Positions 30,860-43,004 of a DNA stretch of 64,000 nucleotides are shown here, piece after piece (position 1 is the first letter of the stretch; each line of letters starts with the position of its first letter). Below the pieces are notes generated by a model. It saw only the letters and a list, made by a program, of their open reading frames with translations. It had not been told where the DNA came from and ran no database searches. The position numbers and the translations under genes are program-made. The DNA comes from Halomonas jincaotanensis (GTDB lineage Bacteria > Pseudomonadota > Gammaproteobacteria > Pseudomonadales > Halomonadaceae). The stretch covers positions 1-64,000 of the forward strand of contig NZ_JAHCLU010000021.1 of assembly GCF_018448785.1 (NCBI RefSeq), in the 5' to 3' direction.

Positions 30860-32833
30860 TTGAACGACATGGCGAAGAACTTGATTCTGTGGTTGGTCAT
30901 CGCGGCGGTCCTGCTGACGGTGTTCAACAACTTCAGTGTCGACACTGCACCGCAGACGATGAACTACTCCCAGTTCGTCGAGCAGGTACAGAACCAGCAG
31001 GTCCGCAGTGTCACCATCGATGGCTACACTATCAGTGGTGAACGCACGGATGGCTCGCAGTTCCAGACGATCCGCCCTGCGGCGGACGATCCCAAGCTCA
31101 TGGACGACCTGCTCGCCAATGACGTGACCGTCGTTGGCAAGGAGCCCGAGCAACAGAGCTTATGGACACGGTTGCTGATTGCCAGCTTCCCGATCCTGCT
31201 TATTCTCGGCATCTTCATGTTCTTCATGCGCCAGATGCAGGGCGGTGGGGCCGGCAAGGGCGGGCCGATGAGTTTCGGCAAGTCCAAGGCAAAGCTGCTC
31301 TCACAGGATCAGATCAAGACGACCTTCGCCGACGTGGCCGGCTGTGACGAGGCCAAGGAAGAAGTCGAAGAGCTGGTCGATTTCCTGCGTGACCCGACCA
31401 AGTTCCAGCGCCTCGGCGGTACTATCCCTCGTGGTGTGTTGATGGTGGGGCCGCCCGGCACCGGCAAGACGCTGCTGGCCAAGTCCATCGCCGGCGAGGC
31501 CAAGGTACCCTTCTTCTCGATCTCGGGCTCCGATTTCGTCGAGATGTTCGTCGGTGTCGGTGCCTCGCGTGTGCGCGACATGTTCGAGCAGGCCAAGAAG
31601 CAGGCACCCTGCATCATCTTCATCGATGAGATCGATGCGGTGGGCCGTTCGCGTGGCGCCGGCATGGGGGGTGGTAACGATGAGCGCGAGCAAACGCTGA
31701 ACCAGCTGCTCGTAGAGATGGATGGCTTCGAGGCTAATGAAGGCGTCATCGTTATCGCCGCCACTAACCGTCCCGACGTACTTGACCCGGCGTTGATGCG
31801 CCCTGGGCGTTTCGACCGTCAGGTAGTAGTCGGCCTGCCCGATATCCGTGGCCGTGAGCATATCCTCAATGTGCACCTGCGCAAGGTGCCGTTGGCCGAT
31901 GACGTCAAGCCCTCGCTGATTGCCCGCGGAACCCCGGGGTTTTCGGGTGCCGATCTGGCCAATTTGGTTAACGAGAGCGCCCTGTTTGCCGCGCGTCGCA
32001 ACAAGCGACTGGTGAGCATGGAGGAGCTCGAGCTGGCCAAGGACAAGATCATGATGGGCGCCGAGCGCAAGTCCATGGTCATGACCGAAAAGGAAAAGCT
32101 CAACACTGCCTATCACGAATCGGGGCACGCCATCATCGGCTTGGTACTGCCGGAGCACGACCCGGTCTACAAGGTAACGATCATCCCACGTGGGCGCGCC
32201 CTGGGGGTGACCATGTTCCTGCCCGAGGAAGATCGTTACAGCCTGTCGCGGCGGCAGATCATCGGCCAGATCTGTTCGTTGTTCGGGGGTCGTATCGCCG
32301 AGGAAATGACCCTCGGGCCCAACGGCGTGACCACCGGGGCGTCCAACGACATCAAGCGTGCCACTGAGCTTGCGCACAACATGGTCGCCAAATGGGGGCT
32401 CTCCGATGAGATGGGCCCGATCATGTACGACGAGGACGAGTCACACCAGTTCCTTGGTGGGCCTGGCCAGGGCGGCAAACTCAAGTCAGGGGAAACTACC
32501 ACCCGTCTCGACAAGGAAGTGCGCAAGATCATCGACGGCTGCTATGCCCAGGCGAAACAGATCCTCGAGGACAACCGTGACAAGCTGGATGCCATGGCCG
32601 AGGCACTGATGAAGTACGAGACCATCGACGCTACCCAGCTCAAGGACATCATGGAAGGGCGTGATCCGCGTCCTCCCGAGGGTTGGGATGACCCCGGCAG
32701 TGGCGCGCCTTCGGCCGGTGATTCCGGCTCGCAGGCCGCGCCTGAGGCGCCGGGAAAGGCCGACGGCGACGAGAATGACGACGGCCCTCGCCGCCGGCCT
32801 TCCGACCCGTTGGGTGGGCCGGCCGGTAGCTGA
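30860..32833 (+). CDS. ftsH: ATP-dependent zinc metalloprotease FtsH
   Basis: The 657-residue inner-membrane protein has two N-terminal membrane helices (about 5-22 and 105-125), an AAA module with Walker A GPPGTGKT (about 196-203) and Walker [12 protein letters not shown], and the zinc motif HESGH (about 419-423). It degrades membrane proteins and unstable regulators such as sigma-32. A TTG at 30860 with GAGGG 8 bases upstream is the likely start; ATG 30869 is the alternative and matches the E. coli N-terminus MAKNLILWL. The C-terminal 50 residues are Pro/Gly/Asp-rich and variable. Confidence 0.97.
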   Translation: MNDMAKNLILWLVIAAVLLTVFNNFSVDTAPQTMNYSQFVEQVQNQQVRSVTIDGYTISGERTDGSQFQTIRPAADDPKLMDDLLANDVTVVGKEPEQQSLWTRLLIASFPILLILGIFMFFMRQMQGGGAGKGGPMSFGKSKAKLLSQDQIKTTFADVAGCDEAKEEVEELVDFLRDPTKFQRLGGTIPRGVLMVGPPGTGKTLLAKSIAGEAKVPFFSISGSDFVEMFVGVGASRVRDMFEQAKKQAPCIIFIDEIDAVGRSRGAGMGGGNDEREQTLNQLLVEMDGFEANEGVIVIAATNRPDVLDPALMRPGRFDRQVVVGLPDIRGREHILNVHLRKVPLADDVKPSLIARGTPGFSGADLANLVNESALFAARRNKRLVSMEELELAKDKIMMGAERKSMVMTEKEKLNTAYHESGHAIIGLVLPEHDPVYKVTIIPRGRALGVTMFLPEEDRYSLSRRQIIGQICSLFGGRIAEEMTLGPNGVTTGASNDIKRATELAHNMVAKWGLSDEMGPIMYDEDESHQFLGGPGQGGKLKSGETTTRLDKEVRKIIDGCYAQAKQILEDNRDKLDAMAEALMKYETIDATQLKDIMEGRDPRPPEGWDDPGSGAPSAGDSGSQAAPEAPGKADGDENDDGPRRRPSDPLGGPAGS

Positions 32834-32857
32834 GATATCAGATAGCGTGTACCAGGC

Positions 32858-32877
32858 AGGCGCCCCGCGGGGCGCCT
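32858..32877 (+). terminator. GC-rich hairpin after ftsH
   Basis: AGGCGCCCC, GC, GGGGCGCCT makes a perfect 9-bp stem 24 bases after the ftsH stop, followed by TTCTC. The poor T run suggests partial termination before folP. Confidence 0.5.
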
Positions 32878-32917
32878 TCTCACGTTTGGTCTATATTCAC
32901 TTCTTGATTCAGGCAGC

Positions 32918-33784
32918 ATGATGGCCAGTACCACTTCGATACACCTGCCGTGTGGGCGGCATCGCCTCGATATTTCCTACCCTCGCGTCATGGGGGTGCT
33001 CAATGTGACGCCCGATTCGTTCTCCGACGGTGGACAGCATTTGGTCCTCGACGACGCCTTGCGTCATGCCGAGCGGATGCTCGCCGAGGGGGCTGCGATC
33101 ATTGATGTGGGCGGCGAATCGACCCGCCCCGGTGCCGTCTCGGTCGACCCCCAGCAGGAGCTTGACCGGGTGGCGCCGGTTGTCGAGGCGCTGGTTCGCG
33201 AGCTCGACGCCTTGGTGTCAGTTGATACCAGCTCCCCTGAGGTGATGCGCGAGAGCGCCTCGTTGGGCGCTGGAATGATCAACGATGTCCGCGCGCTGGA
33301 GCGCAAGGGGGCGCTGGAAAGCGCCGTGGGCACGGGGTTGCCGGTCTGTCTGATGCACCGTCAAGGCGAGCCCCACGACATGCAGCAAGCGCCCCGCTAT
33401 GATGGACCCGTGGAGGAGGAGGTCGCCGACTATCTCGAAGCGCGTGTCGCGGTCTGTGAGGCGGCGGGACTGCGTCGAGAGCGCCTGCTGATTGACCCTG
33501 GCTTCGGCTTCGGCAAGACCGTTGAGCACAACCTGCGCCTGCTGAACCGCATGGATCGTCTCGGGCGTCTCGGCTTGCCGGTGTTGGTCGGCATGTCGCG
33601 CAAGAGCATGATCGGCAAGGTGCTGGCACGTCCGGTCGAAGAGCGACTCCCCGGTGGCCTGGCGCTGTCTGCTCTGGCCGTCGAGCGGGGAGCGAGAATC
33701 CTGCGCGTCCACGAAGTTGGGCCCACGGTGGACGCAGTGAACATGACTTGGGCGGTACTCAAGGAAGGTTTTGAACATGACTAG
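32918..33784 (+). CDS. folP: Dihydropteroate synthase
   Basis: The 288-residue TIM-barrel enzyme joins pterin pyrophosphate and p-aminobenzoate in folate synthesis. Motifs: [15 protein letters not shown] at about 25-39, [12 protein letters not shown] at about 60-71, and the [13 protein letters not shown] loop at about 190. Two adjacent ATGs (32918 and 32921) are possible starts. Its stop overlaps the glmM start by 8 bases, so the two are coupled. ftsH-folP-glmM is the classical order. Confidence 0.96.
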   Translation: MMASTTSIHLPCGRHRLDISYPRVMGVLNVTPDSFSDGGQHLVLDDALRHAERMLAEGAAIIDVGGESTRPGAVSVDPQQELDRVAPVVEALVRELDALVSVDTSSPEVMRESASLGAGMINDVRALERKGALESAVGTGLPVCLMHRQGEPHDMQQAPRYDGPVEEEVADYLEARVAVCEAAGLRRERLLIDPGFGFGKTVEHNLRLLNRMDRLGRLGLPVLVGMSRKSMIGKVLARPVEERLPGGLALSALAVERGARILRVHEVGPTVDAVNMTWAVLKEGFEHD

Positions 33785-35126
33785 ACGTTATTTTGGCACA
33801 GACGGTATACGCGGCACCGTTGGCGAAGCACCCATCACGGCGGATTTCATGCTCAAGCTGGGCTGGGCCACGGGCCGAGTGCTGGCGCGGGAGAACGGGC
33901 GCGCTCGGGTGCTGATCGGCAAGGACACGCGCATCTCCGGCTACATGTTCGAATCGGCTCTGGAGGCCGGGCTCTCGGCGGCGGGCGTCGACGTGATGCT
34001 GCTCGGCCCCATGCCCACGCCGGGTATCGCCTATTTGACGCGGACCTTTCGCGCCGATGCCGGCATCGTCATCTCGGCTTCGCATAACCCGTTCGCCGAC
34101 AACGGCATCAAGTTCTTCTCTGCCGAGGGCGTCAAGCTCGACGATGCCGTCGAGACCCGCATCGAGGCCATGATCGAAGAACCGCTGACTACCGTGCCCG
34201 CTGACCGCCTGGGCAAGGCGGTGCGCGTCAATGACGCTGCGGGCCGATACATCGAATTCTGTAAGTCCACCATCCCCGACCGGCTCAGCCTGCATGGCCT
34301 GCGTATGGTAATCGACTGCGCCAACGGCGCGACCTATCACATCGCGCCCAGCGTCTTTCGCGAACTGGGCGCGGAGGTCACCCTGATCGGCGCCACTCCC
34401 GATGGTTTCAATATCAATCAGGAGGTGGGCTCCACCCATCCGGCCCGATTGCGGGCCGAGGTGATCCAGCAAGGGGCCGATCTTGGAGTGGCCTTCGATG
34501 GCGACGGCGATCGGGTGTTGATGGTGGATGCCGACGGCCGCGAGATCGATGGCGACGATATTCTTTACCTGATCGCCTGCGACCGCCATTCCCGCGGCCA
34601 GTTGGGTGGCGGCGTGGTCGGTACCTTGATGAGCAACTTTGGGCTGGCGGCAGCCTTCGAGACCCTGCAGGTGCCTTTCGAACGCGCCCGTGTGGGCGAC
34701 CGCTATGTCATGGAACGTCTGGCCTCGAACGGTTGGCAGCTCGGAGGGGAGTCGTCAGGTCATATCGTCTGCGGGCATGTCCAGACCACCGGCGATGGCA
34801 TCGTCGCTGCACTTCAGGTGCTGGCGATCATGGTGCGCGAGGCAAAACCGCTGAGCCGCCTGCTCTCGGGCTTGGAGAAGGCGCCGCAAGTGCTTGTCAA
34901 CGTTCGCCTGACACCAGGCAGTGATGCCAAGGCGATGCTGGAAAAGGACGCGCTCAAGCAAGCGGTAAGCGTCGTGGAGTCAGAACTCGGTGATCAGGGT
35001 CGGGTGCTGCTGCGCGCGTCCGGCACCGAGCCGCTGATTCGTGTCATGGTCGAGGGACGCGCTCATCTGGACGTGGATGGACTGGCGCGCCGCCTCGCCG
35101 GTGATGTCGAGGCATTGCTGAGCTAG
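33777..35126 (+). CDS. glmM: Phosphoglucosamine mutase
   Basis: The 449-residue enzyme converts glucosamine-6-P to glucosamine-1-P for peptidoglycan and LPS. It has the catalytic phosphoserine loop [16 protein letters not shown] (Ser at about 103), the metal loop [13 protein letters not shown], and the C-terminal [15 protein letters not shown] phosphate-binding motif. ATG 33777 has AAGG 8 bases upstream and lies within the 3' end of folP. Confidence 0.97.
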   Translation: MTRRYFGTDGIRGTVGEAPITADFMLKLGWATGRVLARENGRARVLIGKDTRISGYMFESALEAGLSAAGVDVMLLGPMPTPGIAYLTRTFRADAGIVISASHNPFADNGIKFFSAEGVKLDDAVETRIEAMIEEPLTTVPADRLGKAVRVNDAAGRYIEFCKSTIPDRLSLHGLRMVIDCANGATYHIAPSVFRELGAEVTLIGATPDGFNINQEVGSTHPARLRAEVIQQGADLGVAFDGDGDRVLMVDADGREIDGDDILYLIACDRHSRGQLGGGVVGTLMSNFGLAAAFETLQVPFERARVGDRYVMERLASNGWQLGGESSGHIVCGHVQTTGDGIVAALQVLAIMVREAKPLSRLLSGLEKAPQVLVNVRLTPGSDAKAMLEKDALKQAVSVVESELGDQGRVLLRASGTEPLIRVMVEGRAHLDVDGLARRLAGDVEALLS

Positions 35127-35216
35127 CTGACGGGTAAGGCGTTGGCGCGCTGTCTGTGGTTGTCTTGACAAGGCCACTCCTATACCATTTCGCACCACCT
35201 TGAAAGAGGACACACG

Positions 35217-35966
35217 ATGCGTACCCCATTCATCGCCGGTAACTGGAAGATGAACGGTTCTCGGGAGCTGGTCGAACGCTTCGGCCGCCAGGTCACCAGC
35301 GCAGCATTACCGGAAGGGGTCAGCGCGGCGCTCATGGTGCCTTTCCCCTATCTCGAGGCGGCAGTCAAGACGTTCGAGCAGGGCCCGCTGGTAGTGGGCG
35401 CCCAGACCCTCAATGACCAGCCCTCGGGGGCCTTCACCGGTGAGGTAAGCGGGGGCATGCTCGCCGAGCTTGGGGTGCGTTATGTCTTGGTGGGGCATTC
35501 GGAGCGGCGTGCGCTGTTCCATGAGGATGAAGCCGCCGTGCTGTCGCGCGTCAGGGCTGCGCTTGCCACAGGCCTGGTCCCGGTGCTGTGCCTGGGCGAG
35601 ACTCTTGAGGAGCGGGAGGCTGAGCGTACCGAGGCGGTCGTGCTCGGTCAGCTCGAGGCGGTACTGGACGGTCTCGAAGCGGATCAGCGTCAGCGCCTGG
35701 TAGTGGCCTACGAGCCGGTGTGGGCCATCGGTACCGGACGCACGGCCTCGCCGGAGCAAGCGCAGGCGGTACACGAAGTCATTCGCGCGCGCCTGGGTCG
35801 CTACTCGGCTTCACTGGCCGCGGAGATGCAGTTGCTCTATGGCGGCAGCATGAAGGCCAGCAATGCCGCCGAGCTGCTTGCCCAGCCGGACATCGACGGC
35901 GGCCTGGTGGGCGGTGCTTCGCTCCAGGTCGACGATTTTCTAGCCATCTGTCAGTCAGCAGGTTGA
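35217..35966 (+). CDS. tpiA: Triosephosphate isomerase
   Basis: The 249-residue TIM barrel interconverts dihydroxyacetone phosphate and glyceraldehyde-3-phosphate. Active-site landmarks are AGNWKMNG (Asn, Lys at about 9-12), VGHSERR (His at about 94) and AYEPVWAIGTG (Glu at about 163). GAGGA lies close upstream of the ATG. secG follows after 4 bases, so they form one transcript. Confidence 0.98.
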   Translation: MRTPFIAGNWKMNGSRELVERFGRQVTSAALPEGVSAALMVPFPYLEAAVKTFEQGPLVVGAQTLNDQPSGAFTGEVSGGMLAELGVRYVLVGHSERRALFHEDEAAVLSRVRAALATGLVPVLCLGETLEEREAERTEAVVLGQLEAVLDGLEADQRQRLVVAYEPVWAIGTGRTASPEQAQAVHEVIRARLGRYSASLAAEMQLLYGGSMKASNAAELLAQPDIDGGLVGGASLQVDDFLAICQSAG

Positions 35967-35970
35967 ATCC

Positions 35971-36330
35971 ATGCAAGTTGCTATTCTCATGATCCACGTG
36001 GCGATCGCCATCGCCCTGGTCGCGCTTATCCTGCTGCAGCAGGGTAAGGGTGCCGAAGCCGGTGCCGCCTTTGGTGGCGGTGCCTCCCAGACTGTATTTG
36101 GTTCGCGTGGTAGCGGCGGCTTTCTGGCGAAGTTCACCGGCGTGCTTGCTGTAGCATTCTTCGTGACCTCCCTGACCTTGGCCTGGTTCGCCAGCCAGGC
36201 ACGCGATGCGCCCCAGACAGGCATTCCCGATGCTGAGCTGATCGAACGTCAGCAGGGCGTGCCTACCCTTGACGGTGACGCCAACGACGTGGATAATACC
36301 GCGCCAGTGCTAGAGGAAAGCAGCGACTGA
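35971..36330 (+). CDS. secG: Protein translocase subunit SecG
   Basis: The 119-residue protein has two membrane helices (about 3-20 and 50-70) joined by the SecG loop LLQQGKGAEAGAAFGGGASQTVFGS. The remaining acidic tail of about 45 residues is variable in the family. SecG assists the SecYEG channel. The ATG is 4 bases after the tpiA stop, and tRNA-Leu starts 28 bases after its stop. Confidence 0.95.
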   Translation: MQVAILMIHVAIAIALVALILLQQGKGAEAGAAFGGGASQTVFGSRGSGGFLAKFTGVLAVAFFVTSLTLAWFASQARDAPQTGIPDAELIERQQGVPTLDGDANDVDNTAPVLEESSD

Positions 36331-36358
36331 GGTCTTGCCGAAATCCAGCCTCCCCGAT

Positions 36359-36445
36359 GCCGAAGTGGTGGAATTGGTAGACACGCTATCTTGAGGGGGT
36401 AGTGACCTTACGGTCGTGCGGGTTCAAGTCCCGCCTTCGGCACCA
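36359..36445 (+). tRNA. tRNA-Leu (anticodon GAG)
   Basis: The 87-base class II tRNA has acceptor arms GCCGAAG and CTTCGGC, anticodon stem CTATC/GGTAG around the loop TTGAGGG, a variable arm, the T loop GGTTCAAGTCCC and encoded CCA. It reads CUC and CUU leucine codons. Confidence 0.96.
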
Positions 36446-36585
36446 CTAGATACAACGATGGAGGCAACGCCAGTCTCGAAGCGTCCATCGCATTGTCAGC
36501 AACAGGATTGGCAATAAGGCAATACAGGGTACGATACGTCTTGACGCGATACACCGGCAGGCGTAAAGTCCTCGACCTAGATTGA

Positions 36586-36662
<77 letters not shown>

Positions 36663-36742
36663 TCTTCCTGGCAGGCGTGCTTCAAGTTTCATTGAAGCCT
36701 AGCGTAGCCGCCAATGGGGAAGTGGTATGACAGGTTTCTTGT

Positions 36743-36772
36743 AAAAGCCCCTTCCTGTGAAGGGGCTTTTTG
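36743..36772 (+). terminator. Terminator between tRNA-fMet and rimP
   Basis: AAAAGCCCCTTC, a CTGT loop and GAAGGGGCTTTTT form a strong hairpin with a T run, 80 bases after the initiator tRNA. It ends the tRNA transcript or attenuates read-through into rimP-nusA. Confidence 0.85.
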
Positions 36773-36897
36773 TTAGCAGACAACCCGGCGATGCAGGGCA
36801 TGACGGGTGTTGATCCGTACCATGTCAATCAGCCACCTGACTCTCCTGTTCACTCCCGGCCAGGTGCCTGATGCAACGGCTGTAGGAGTTTTTTTCC

Positions 36898-37359
36898 GTG
36901 GCAATCAAGGATGCAGCACTGCAAGCGCTGATCGAGCCCGTGGTGGCTTCCATGGGCCTCGAGCTGTGGGGTATTGATTACCTGTCCCATGGCAAGCACA
37001 CGCGCCTAGTAATTTACATTGAGCACGAAAATGGCGTGACGGTTGACGATTGCGCGGATGTGAGTCGTCAGGTAAGTGCGGTGCTCGATGTCGAGGATCC
37101 CATTCATGGCGAATATCGCCTTGAGGTGTCATCGCCCGGTATGGACCGGCCACTTTTTACGCTCGATCACTTCATGCGTTATCGGGGTCACCAGGTGAAT
37201 ATCAAGTTGCGCTCTCCCTTCGATGGGCGACGCAAATACCAGGGATTGCTGGCCGGCGTTGAGGACGATGATGTTCTGCTGCAGCTAGACGGTGAAGAGT
37301 ATTGCTTCCCCATCGACACCATCGATCAGGCGCGTCTGGTGCCACGCTTCGATGGTTGA
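36898..37359 (+). CDS. rimP: Ribosome maturation factor RimP
   Basis: The 153-residue protein has the RimP N-terminal alpha/beta domain ([54 protein letters not shown]) and a C-terminal SH3-like barrel. It is needed for 30S subunit assembly. The start is GTG at 36898, with AGGAG 10 bases upstream across a T run. First gene of the nusA operon. Confidence 0.95.
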   Translation: MAIKDAALQALIEPVVASMGLELWGIDYLSHGKHTRLVIYIEHENGVTVDDCADVSRQVSAVLDVEDPIHGEYRLEVSSPGMDRPLFTLDHFMRYRGHQVNIKLRSPFDGRRKYQGLLAGVEDDDVLLQLDGEEYCFPIDTIDQARLVPRFDG

Positions 37360-37424
37360 GCTCAGCACCCGGGACGGCATATGAACAGGGTGGTCAAGGA
37401 CAGGTTTTCTGGCGAGGCAAAGGC

Positions 37425-38915
37425 ATGAGTAGAGAAATACTGACGGTCGTTGATGCGATCTCCAACGAGAAGGGCGTGCCCCGCGAGGTGATTTTCGAGG
37501 CGGTCGAGGCAGCACTGGCCAGCGCATCACGCAAGCGCTTCGAGAATCAGGAAGCCAGCGTGAGGGTACACATCGACCGCAGCACGGGCGATTACGAGAC
37601 ATTTCGCCGCTGGGAAGTCATCGAGGACGATGACTTCGATGGCCCCGATGCCCAGATCAAGCTCTCCTTTGCCCAGCGTCGCGACCCGCCTCTAGGCTTG
37701 GGTGACGTCGTCGAGGAACGCATCGAGAATGCCTCCTTCGGCCGTATCGCCGCCCAGACCGCCAAGCAGGTTATCGTGCAGAAGGTCCGCGAGGCAGAGC
37801 GAGCCGAAGTCGTACGCATTTACGCCGAGCGTGAGGGCGAGCTGGTCGCCGGTATCGTCAAGAAGACGACACGCGACGGACTGATCATTGACCTGGGCGA
37901 CAACGCCGAGGCGTTCCTGCCGCGCAGCGAGATGATCCCGGGCGAACGCTATCGGATGAATGAGCGGGTACGTGCCCTGCTGGTCAAGGTCGACCCCGAG
38001 GCACGCGGCGCACAGTTGATCCTGTCGCGCACCTGTCCGGAGCTGATCATCGAGCTGTTCATGATCGAGGTGCCGGAGATCGCCGAGCAGCTTATCGAGA
38101 TCAAGGGCGCGGCGCGCGACCCCGGTTCGCGGGCGAAGATCGCCGTCAAGACCAATGACCGGCGCATCGATCCCGTCGGTGCCTGTGTCGGCATGCGTGG
38201 CTCGCGCGTTCAGGCGGTTTCCTCGGAGTTGCAGAACGAGCGGGTGGATATCGTGCTGTGGGACGATAATCCCGCCCAGCTGGTGATCAATGCCATGGCA
38301 CCGGCAGAGGTCGCCTCAATCCTTGTCGACGAAGACGCCCATGCGATGGACGTTGCCGTCGCCGAGGACAACCTGGCCCAGGCCATCGGCCGCAGTGGTC
38401 AGAATGTTCGCCTGGCCTCCGAGCTCACCGGTTGGCGTCTCAACGTCATGACCGAAGACGAGGCGGATGACAAGCGCGACCAGGAGATCGATAGCCTGGT
38501 CGAACACTTCATCCAGCATCTGGAGGTCGACGAGGATGTGGCGCGCCTGCTCGTCGAGGAAGGCTTTACCTCCATCGAGGAAGTCGCCTATGTGCCGGTG
38601 GAAGAAATGCTAGAGATCGAAGAGTTTGACGAAGAAACGGTCGAAGAGCTGCGCGCCCGCGCCAAGGATGAATTGTTGAACCTGGCCATCGCCTCCGAGG
38701 AGGAGCTCGATGGCGCCCAGCCGGCCGACGACCTGCTGGAAATGGAGGGCATGGAGCGTCACCTGGCTTTCATCCTGGCCAGCCGCAAGATCGTCACCAT
38801 GGAGGATCTTGCCGAACAATCTGTCGATGATCTGCTGGACATCGAGGGGATGGACGAGGAGCGCGCCGCGGCACTGATCATGACTGCCCGTGCGCCGTGG
38901 TTCGAAGGCGAATAA
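37425..38915 (+). CDS. nusA: Transcription termination/antitermination factor NusA
   Basis: The 496-residue protein has the N-terminal RNA polymerase-binding domain, an S1 domain (about 135-200), two KH domains ([31 protein letters not shown]) and two C-terminal acidic helix-hairpin repeats, as in E. coli. It controls pausing, termination and antitermination. ATG 37425 begins the conserved [17 protein letters not shown]. Confidence 0.97.
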   Translation: MSREILTVVDAISNEKGVPREVIFEAVEAALASASRKRFENQEASVRVHIDRSTGDYETFRRWEVIEDDDFDGPDAQIKLSFAQRRDPPLGLGDVVEERIENASFGRIAAQTAKQVIVQKVREAERAEVVRIYAEREGELVAGIVKKTTRDGLIIDLGDNAEAFLPRSEMIPGERYRMNERVRALLVKVDPEARGAQLILSRTCPELIIELFMIEVPEIAEQLIEIKGAARDPGSRAKIAVKTNDRRIDPVGACVGMRGSRVQAVSSELQNERVDIVLWDDNPAQLVINAMAPAEVASILVDEDAHAMDVAVAEDNLAQAIGRSGQNVRLASELTGWRLNVMTEDEADDKRDQEIDSLVEHFIQHLEVDEDVARLLVEEGFTSIEEVAYVPVEEMLEIEEFDEETVEELRARAKDELLNLAIASEEELDGAQPADDLLEMEGMERHLAFILASRKIVTMEDLAEQSVDDLLDIEGMDEERAAALIMTARAPWFEGE

Positions 38916-39005
38916 TTCAAGAGCATTTAGCTCGATGTCGAATCATTCGAATCATGAATCATTCGATTGCGAACAGTATTAGGTCACGGGCTGAGGAGGG
39001 TCGTA

Positions 39006-41558
39006 ATGTCAGAAATGACCGTTAAGGATTTTGCAGCGAAGGTGGGGCGAGATGTGCCTCGCCTGCTCGAACAAATGAAAGATGCCGGACTTGAACATAA
39101 GTCGGAAGGCGACGCGGTGTCCGAGGAGGATAAGCGTCAACTGCTTGACCATCTCACCAAGAGCCATGGTGGCGGTCCGGGTGCCAGGAATCGCGTCACG
39201 TTGACACGCAAGACCAAGAGCCGCATCAAGACCGGTGAGCGTGGCAAGTCCATTGAGGTACAGGTGCGCAAGAAGCGCACCTACGTCAAGCGTGCCGAAG
39301 AGGAGGCGCCTGCGCCCGAGCCAGAGCAGGATACTGGCCCCCGCCAGTTGGTGGGTGACATGGCCGATTCACGCCAGGCCCAGGTAGAGCGCGATTCTCG
39401 CGAGGCCGAGGAAGCTCGGGCACGCGAGGCCGAGGAAATCCGGGCACGCGAGGCCGAGGAATCGGCTCGCGAGGCCGCCGCCAAGCTCGAGGCCGAGAAG
39501 GCGGTCACCCAACCGGATATTCTGGTCCCGGATCTGGACGATAACTCACCCTCTCCCGTCGAACCCCCGGCACCACCCAAGGAAGGTCGTGGTGACGTTC
39601 GTCGTGCTGCGGTCAAGAAAGCGACCACCAAGGCCGGCACCGGCAAGAAGGGGCGCAGCGATCGGGAAGACGAGCGTGGCGATCGTGACGAGCGCCGCCG
39701 GGGTGGTGGCAAGAAGGTCAAGCGTGCCGAGCGCCGTGGCAGCCGTCGTGGTGGCGGTGGCCAGAGCGGTGGCAAGCATGGCTTTCAGAAACCGACCCAG
39801 CCGATCGTGCGCGAGGTGTCGATCCCCGAGTCGATCAGTGTCGCCGATCTGGCCGACAAGATGTCGATCAAGGCCAATGAGGTCATCAAGGCCATGTTCA
39901 CCATGGGCGCTGCGGTGACCATCAATCAGACCATTGATCAGGACACTGCGGCCATCGTGGTCGAGGAGATGGGCCACAAGCCCAAGCTGGTCAAGGATGA
40001 TGCGCTGGAGACCGAGGTGCTTGAAGGCATCTCCTACGAGGGCGAGGAGATCACCCGCTCGCCGGTCGTCACGGTCATGGGTCACGTCGACCACGGCAAG
40101 ACGTCACTGCTCGACCATATCCGCAAGGCCAAGGTGGCGACCGGGGAAGCCGGCGGCATTACCCAGCACATCGGCGCCTATCACGTGGAAGATGATCACG
40201 GTGGCGTGACCTTCCTGGATACTCCGGGTCACGCGGCGTTCACCGCCATGCGTGCTCGCGGTGCCAAGGCGACCGACGTGGTCGTGCTGGTGGTGGCCGC
40301 CGACGACGGCGTTATGCCCCAGACCATCGAGGCCATCGAACACTCGCGGGCGGCGGAAGTGCCCATGGTGGTCGCGATCAACAAGATCGACAAGCCTGGC
40401 ATCGACCTGGACCGGATCAAGAACGAGCTGTCACAGCACGGCGTGATCTCCGAGGAGTGGGGCGGCGACACCCAGTTCGTGCACGTCTCAGCGCACACTG
40501 GCGAGGGCATCGATAACCTTCTGGAATCCATTCTGCTGGTCTCAGAGGTGCTCGAGCTCAAGGCCGTCCCGGAAGCGCCTGGCAAGGGCGTGGTGGTCGA
40601 GTCGCGCCTCGACAAGGGTCGCGGTCCGGTGGCCACCGTGCTGGTCCAGAACGGTACCCTGCGCAAGGGCGACATCGTGCTCGCCGGTCTCCATTATGGC
40701 CGCGTGCGTGCTCTGACCAACGAACTTGGCAAGCAGGTCGACGCGGTCGGTCCGTCCATGCCGGTGGAGATTCAGGGACTCGACGGTACACCCGAGGCGG
40801 GTGACGACTTCATGGTGCTGGCCGACGAGAAGAAGGCCCGCGAGGTCGCCAACTTCCGTCAGGGCAAGTACCGCGAGGTGCGCCTGGCGCGTCAGCAGAA
40901 GGCCAAGCTGGAGAACATGTTCAGCCAGATGGGCCAGGACGTTGCCGCCAAGGTCAACATCGTGCTCAAGGCCGACGTGCAAGGCTCTCTGGAAGCCATC
41001 AAGGGTGCGCTGGAAGAACTCTCCACCGATGAGGTTCAGGTCGCCGTGGTGTCTTCCGGGGTGGGCGGTATCACCGGTACCGACGCCAACCTGGCGCTGG
41101 CCAGTGACGCCATCGTGGTCGGCTTCAACGTGCGTGCCGACGCCGCTGCCCGTGAGATCATCGAGCGTGAAGGCCTGGATCTGCGCTATTACAGCGTCAT
41201 CTACCAGCTGATCGACGAGGTCAAGCAGGCCATGAGCGGCATGCTGGCACCGGAGTGGAAAGAAGAGATCGTCGGCATTGCCGAGGTTCGCGACGTCTTC
41301 CGTGCGCCGAAGATCGGTGCCATCGCCGGCTGCATGGTGGTCGAGGGCACGGTGCATCGCCACAAGAAGATCCGCGTGCTGCGCGAGGATGTGGTGATCT
41401 ACGAAGGCGAACTCGAATCGCTGCGCCGCTTCAAGGACGATGTCCAGGAAGTGCGCAACGGCATGGAATGTGGCATCGGGGTGAAGAACTACAACGATGT
41501 GCAGGTCGGCGACAAGATCGAGGTCTTCGATCAGATCAAGGTCGAGCGCACGCTCTAA
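39006..41558 (+). CDS. infB: Translation initiation factor IF-2
   Basis: The 850-residue GTPase delivers fMet-tRNA to the 30S subunit. The N-terminal IF2_N domain ([18 protein letters not shown]) is followed by a charged linker with an 8-residue repeat of the type REAEExRA (three perfect 15-base copies at 24-base spacing from 39399). The G domain has [20 protein letters not shown] and NKIDKPG. Domains II-IV end the protein. ATG 39006 has GGAGG 6 bases upstream. Confidence 0.98.
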   Translation: MSEMTVKDFAAKVGRDVPRLLEQMKDAGLEHKSEGDAVSEEDKRQLLDHLTKSHGGGPGARNRVTLTRKTKSRIKTGERGKSIEVQVRKKRTYVKRAEEEAPAPEPEQDTGPRQLVGDMADSRQAQVERDSREAEEARAREAEEIRAREAEESAREAAAKLEAEKAVTQPDILVPDLDDNSPSPVEPPAPPKEGRGDVRRAAVKKATTKAGTGKKGRSDREDERGDRDERRRGGGKKVKRAERRGSRRGGGGQSGGKHGFQKPTQPIVREVSIPESISVADLADKMSIKANEVIKAMFTMGAAVTINQTIDQDTAAIVVEEMGHKPKLVKDDALETEVLEGISYEGEEITRSPVVTVMGHVDHGKTSLLDHIRKAKVATGEAGGITQHIGAYHVEDDHGGVTFLDTPGHAAFTAMRARGAKATDVVVLVVAADDGVMPQTIEAIEHSRAAEVPMVVAINKIDKPGIDLDRIKNELSQHGVISEEWGGDTQFVHVSAHTGEGIDNLLESILLVSEVLELKAVPEAPGKGVVVESRLDKGRGPVATVLVQNGTLRKGDIVLAGLHYGRVRALTNELGKQVDAVGPSMPVEIQGLDGTPEAGDDFMVLADEKKAREVANFRQGKYREVRLARQQKAKLENMFSQMGQDVAAKVNIVLKADVQGSLEAIKGALEELSTDEVQVAVVSSGVGGITGTDANLALASDAIVVGFNVRADAAAREIIEREGLDLRYYSVIYQLIDEVKQAMSGMLAPEWKEEIVGIAEVRDVFRAPKIGAIAGCMVVEGTVHRHKKIRVLREDVVIYEGELESLRRFKDDVQEVRNGMECGIGVKNYNDVQVGDKIEVFDQIKVERTL

Positions 41559-41576
41559 TCGCTCGAGGAGGCCTAA

Positions 41577-42008
41577 ATGCGCGAGTTCAAGCGTACCGAC
41601 CGAGTCGCTGATCAGCTCCAGAAGGAGCTGGCAGTGCTCATCCAGCGCGAGGTCAAGGACCCGCGCCTGGGCATGGTCACCGTCAGTGGCGTCGAGGTGA
41701 GTCGAGATCTCGGCTATGCCGATGTTCACGTGACGCTGCTGGGGGAGGAGGATGCCGCGCGGGTCAAGGAGAACCTCAAGGTTCTCAAGCAAGCCGCCGG
41801 TTTCCTGCGCAGCCAGATTGCCCGGCGCGTCAAGCTGCGCCATGTGCCCGAACTGCGCTTTCATTACGATGAGAGCGTGGTGCGTGGCCAGCGGTTGTCC
41901 TCGCTGATTGACGAGGCGGTGCAGACCGATCGCCTGCGTCAGGACGCCGAGGATGACGCGAGGGCCGAGCCGGGCAAGACGCCGGACGACCGGGAAGGCC
42001 GTAATTGA
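41577..42008 (+). CDS. rbfA: Ribosome-binding factor A
   Basis: The 143-residue KH-fold protein has RTDRVADQLQKELAVLIQREVKDPRLGMVTVSGVEVSRDL at its start and the RHVPELRFHYDES segment. It matures the 16S rRNA 5' end and supports cold adaptation. GAGGAGG precedes the ATG. The acidic C-terminal tail is variable. Its stop overlaps the truB start by one base. Confidence 0.96.
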   Translation: MREFKRTDRVADQLQKELAVLIQREVKDPRLGMVTVSGVEVSRDLGYADVHVTLLGEEDAARVKENLKVLKQAAGFLRSQIARRVKLRHVPELRFHYDESVVRGQRLSSLIDEAVQTDRLRQDAEDDARAEPGKTPDDREGRN

Positions 42009-42925
42009 TGGCGCGTCGTCGCCGGGGTCTGCCCGTGAATGGTGTGCTGCTGCTCGACAAGCCCAAGGGACTGTCGAGCAACCATGCCCTGCAGCAGGCG
42101 CGACGCCTGTTCCAGGCGCAGAAAGCCGGTCATACCGGGACGCTGGATCCCATGGCGACGGGACTGTTGCCGGTCTGCTTCGGCGAAGCGACCAAGTTCT
42201 CGGCGCACCTGCTGGAGGCCGACAAGGTCTACCGCACCCGCGTCGAACTGGGGGCAATCACCGACACCGGCGATGCCGAGGGTGAGCGGGTCGAGCGCTT
42301 CGCGGTACCACGGCTCGAAGAGGCCGATATCGAGGCGGCGCTCGCGGGCTTTCGCGGCGACATCGATCAGGTGCCGCCCATGGTCTCGGCGCTCAAGCAT
42401 CAGGGGCGCAAGCTCTACGAGTTGGCGCGGGAGGGCAAGACGGTAGCGCGTGCAGCGCGTCGCGTGACGGTGTATGATGCGCGCCTTCTCGCTTTCGAAG
42501 GCGAGGCCTTCGAGATGGAAGTGCGTTGCAGCAAGGGCACCTATATCCGTACTCTGGCCGAGGATATCGGCCGTACCCTGGGCTGTGGTGGCTACATCAG
42601 TGCGCTGCGCCGCCTGGCAACGGGGCCCTTCGAGGCGTCGGACATGTTGAGCCTCGAGGCGTTGGAGAAACTGTCCAACCAGAGCGAACGCGAGACGGCT
42701 CTGCTGCCCGTGGATGCGCTGGTCGCTCACCTGCCCGAGCTCAAGGTGAATGCCGAGGCGGACCGACGACTCAACCACGGCCAATCAGCCGGCGTCGGCA
42801 CCGATGGACTGGCGACGGGCGAGATCGCGAGACTCTACCATGACGAGGCTTTTCTGGGCCTCGGCACGGTAACGGGGCCACAGGAGGTGGCACCGAAACG
42901 ACTGCTCAGCACGGCAGTCGATTAA
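42008..42925 (+). CDS. truB: tRNA pseudouridine55 synthase TruB
   Basis: The 305-residue enzyme makes pseudouridine 55 in the T loop of tRNAs. It carries [16 protein letters not shown], the catalytic Asp in [22 protein letters not shown] (about 48), and the later [15 protein letters not shown]. The ATG overlaps the rbfA stop (TGATG). rpsO follows 79 bases downstream. Confidence 0.97.
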   Translation: MARRRRGLPVNGVLLLDKPKGLSSNHALQQARRLFQAQKAGHTGTLDPMATGLLPVCFGEATKFSAHLLEADKVYRTRVELGAITDTGDAEGERVERFAVPRLEEADIEAALAGFRGDIDQVPPMVSALKHQGRKLYELAREGKTVARAARRVTVYDARLLAFEGEAFEMEVRCSKGTYIRTLAEDIGRTLGCGGYISALRRLATGPFEASDMLSLEALEKLSNQSERETALLPVDALVAHLPELKVNAEADRRLNHGQSAGVGTDGLATGEIARLYHDEAFLGLGTVTGPQEVAPKRLLSTAVD

Positions 42926-43004
42926 AGGAGAAACGTTCGAGACTGCAAATATGCGTGGTCTCACTCTTTTCACCACTCAGGCATATTGCTTACTGGAGAG
43001 ACAG

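Noticed and set aside
40542..42257. A 571-codon open frame opposite infB, rbfA and truB
   Set aside because: Spans three certain genes on the other strand and shows no family resemblance.
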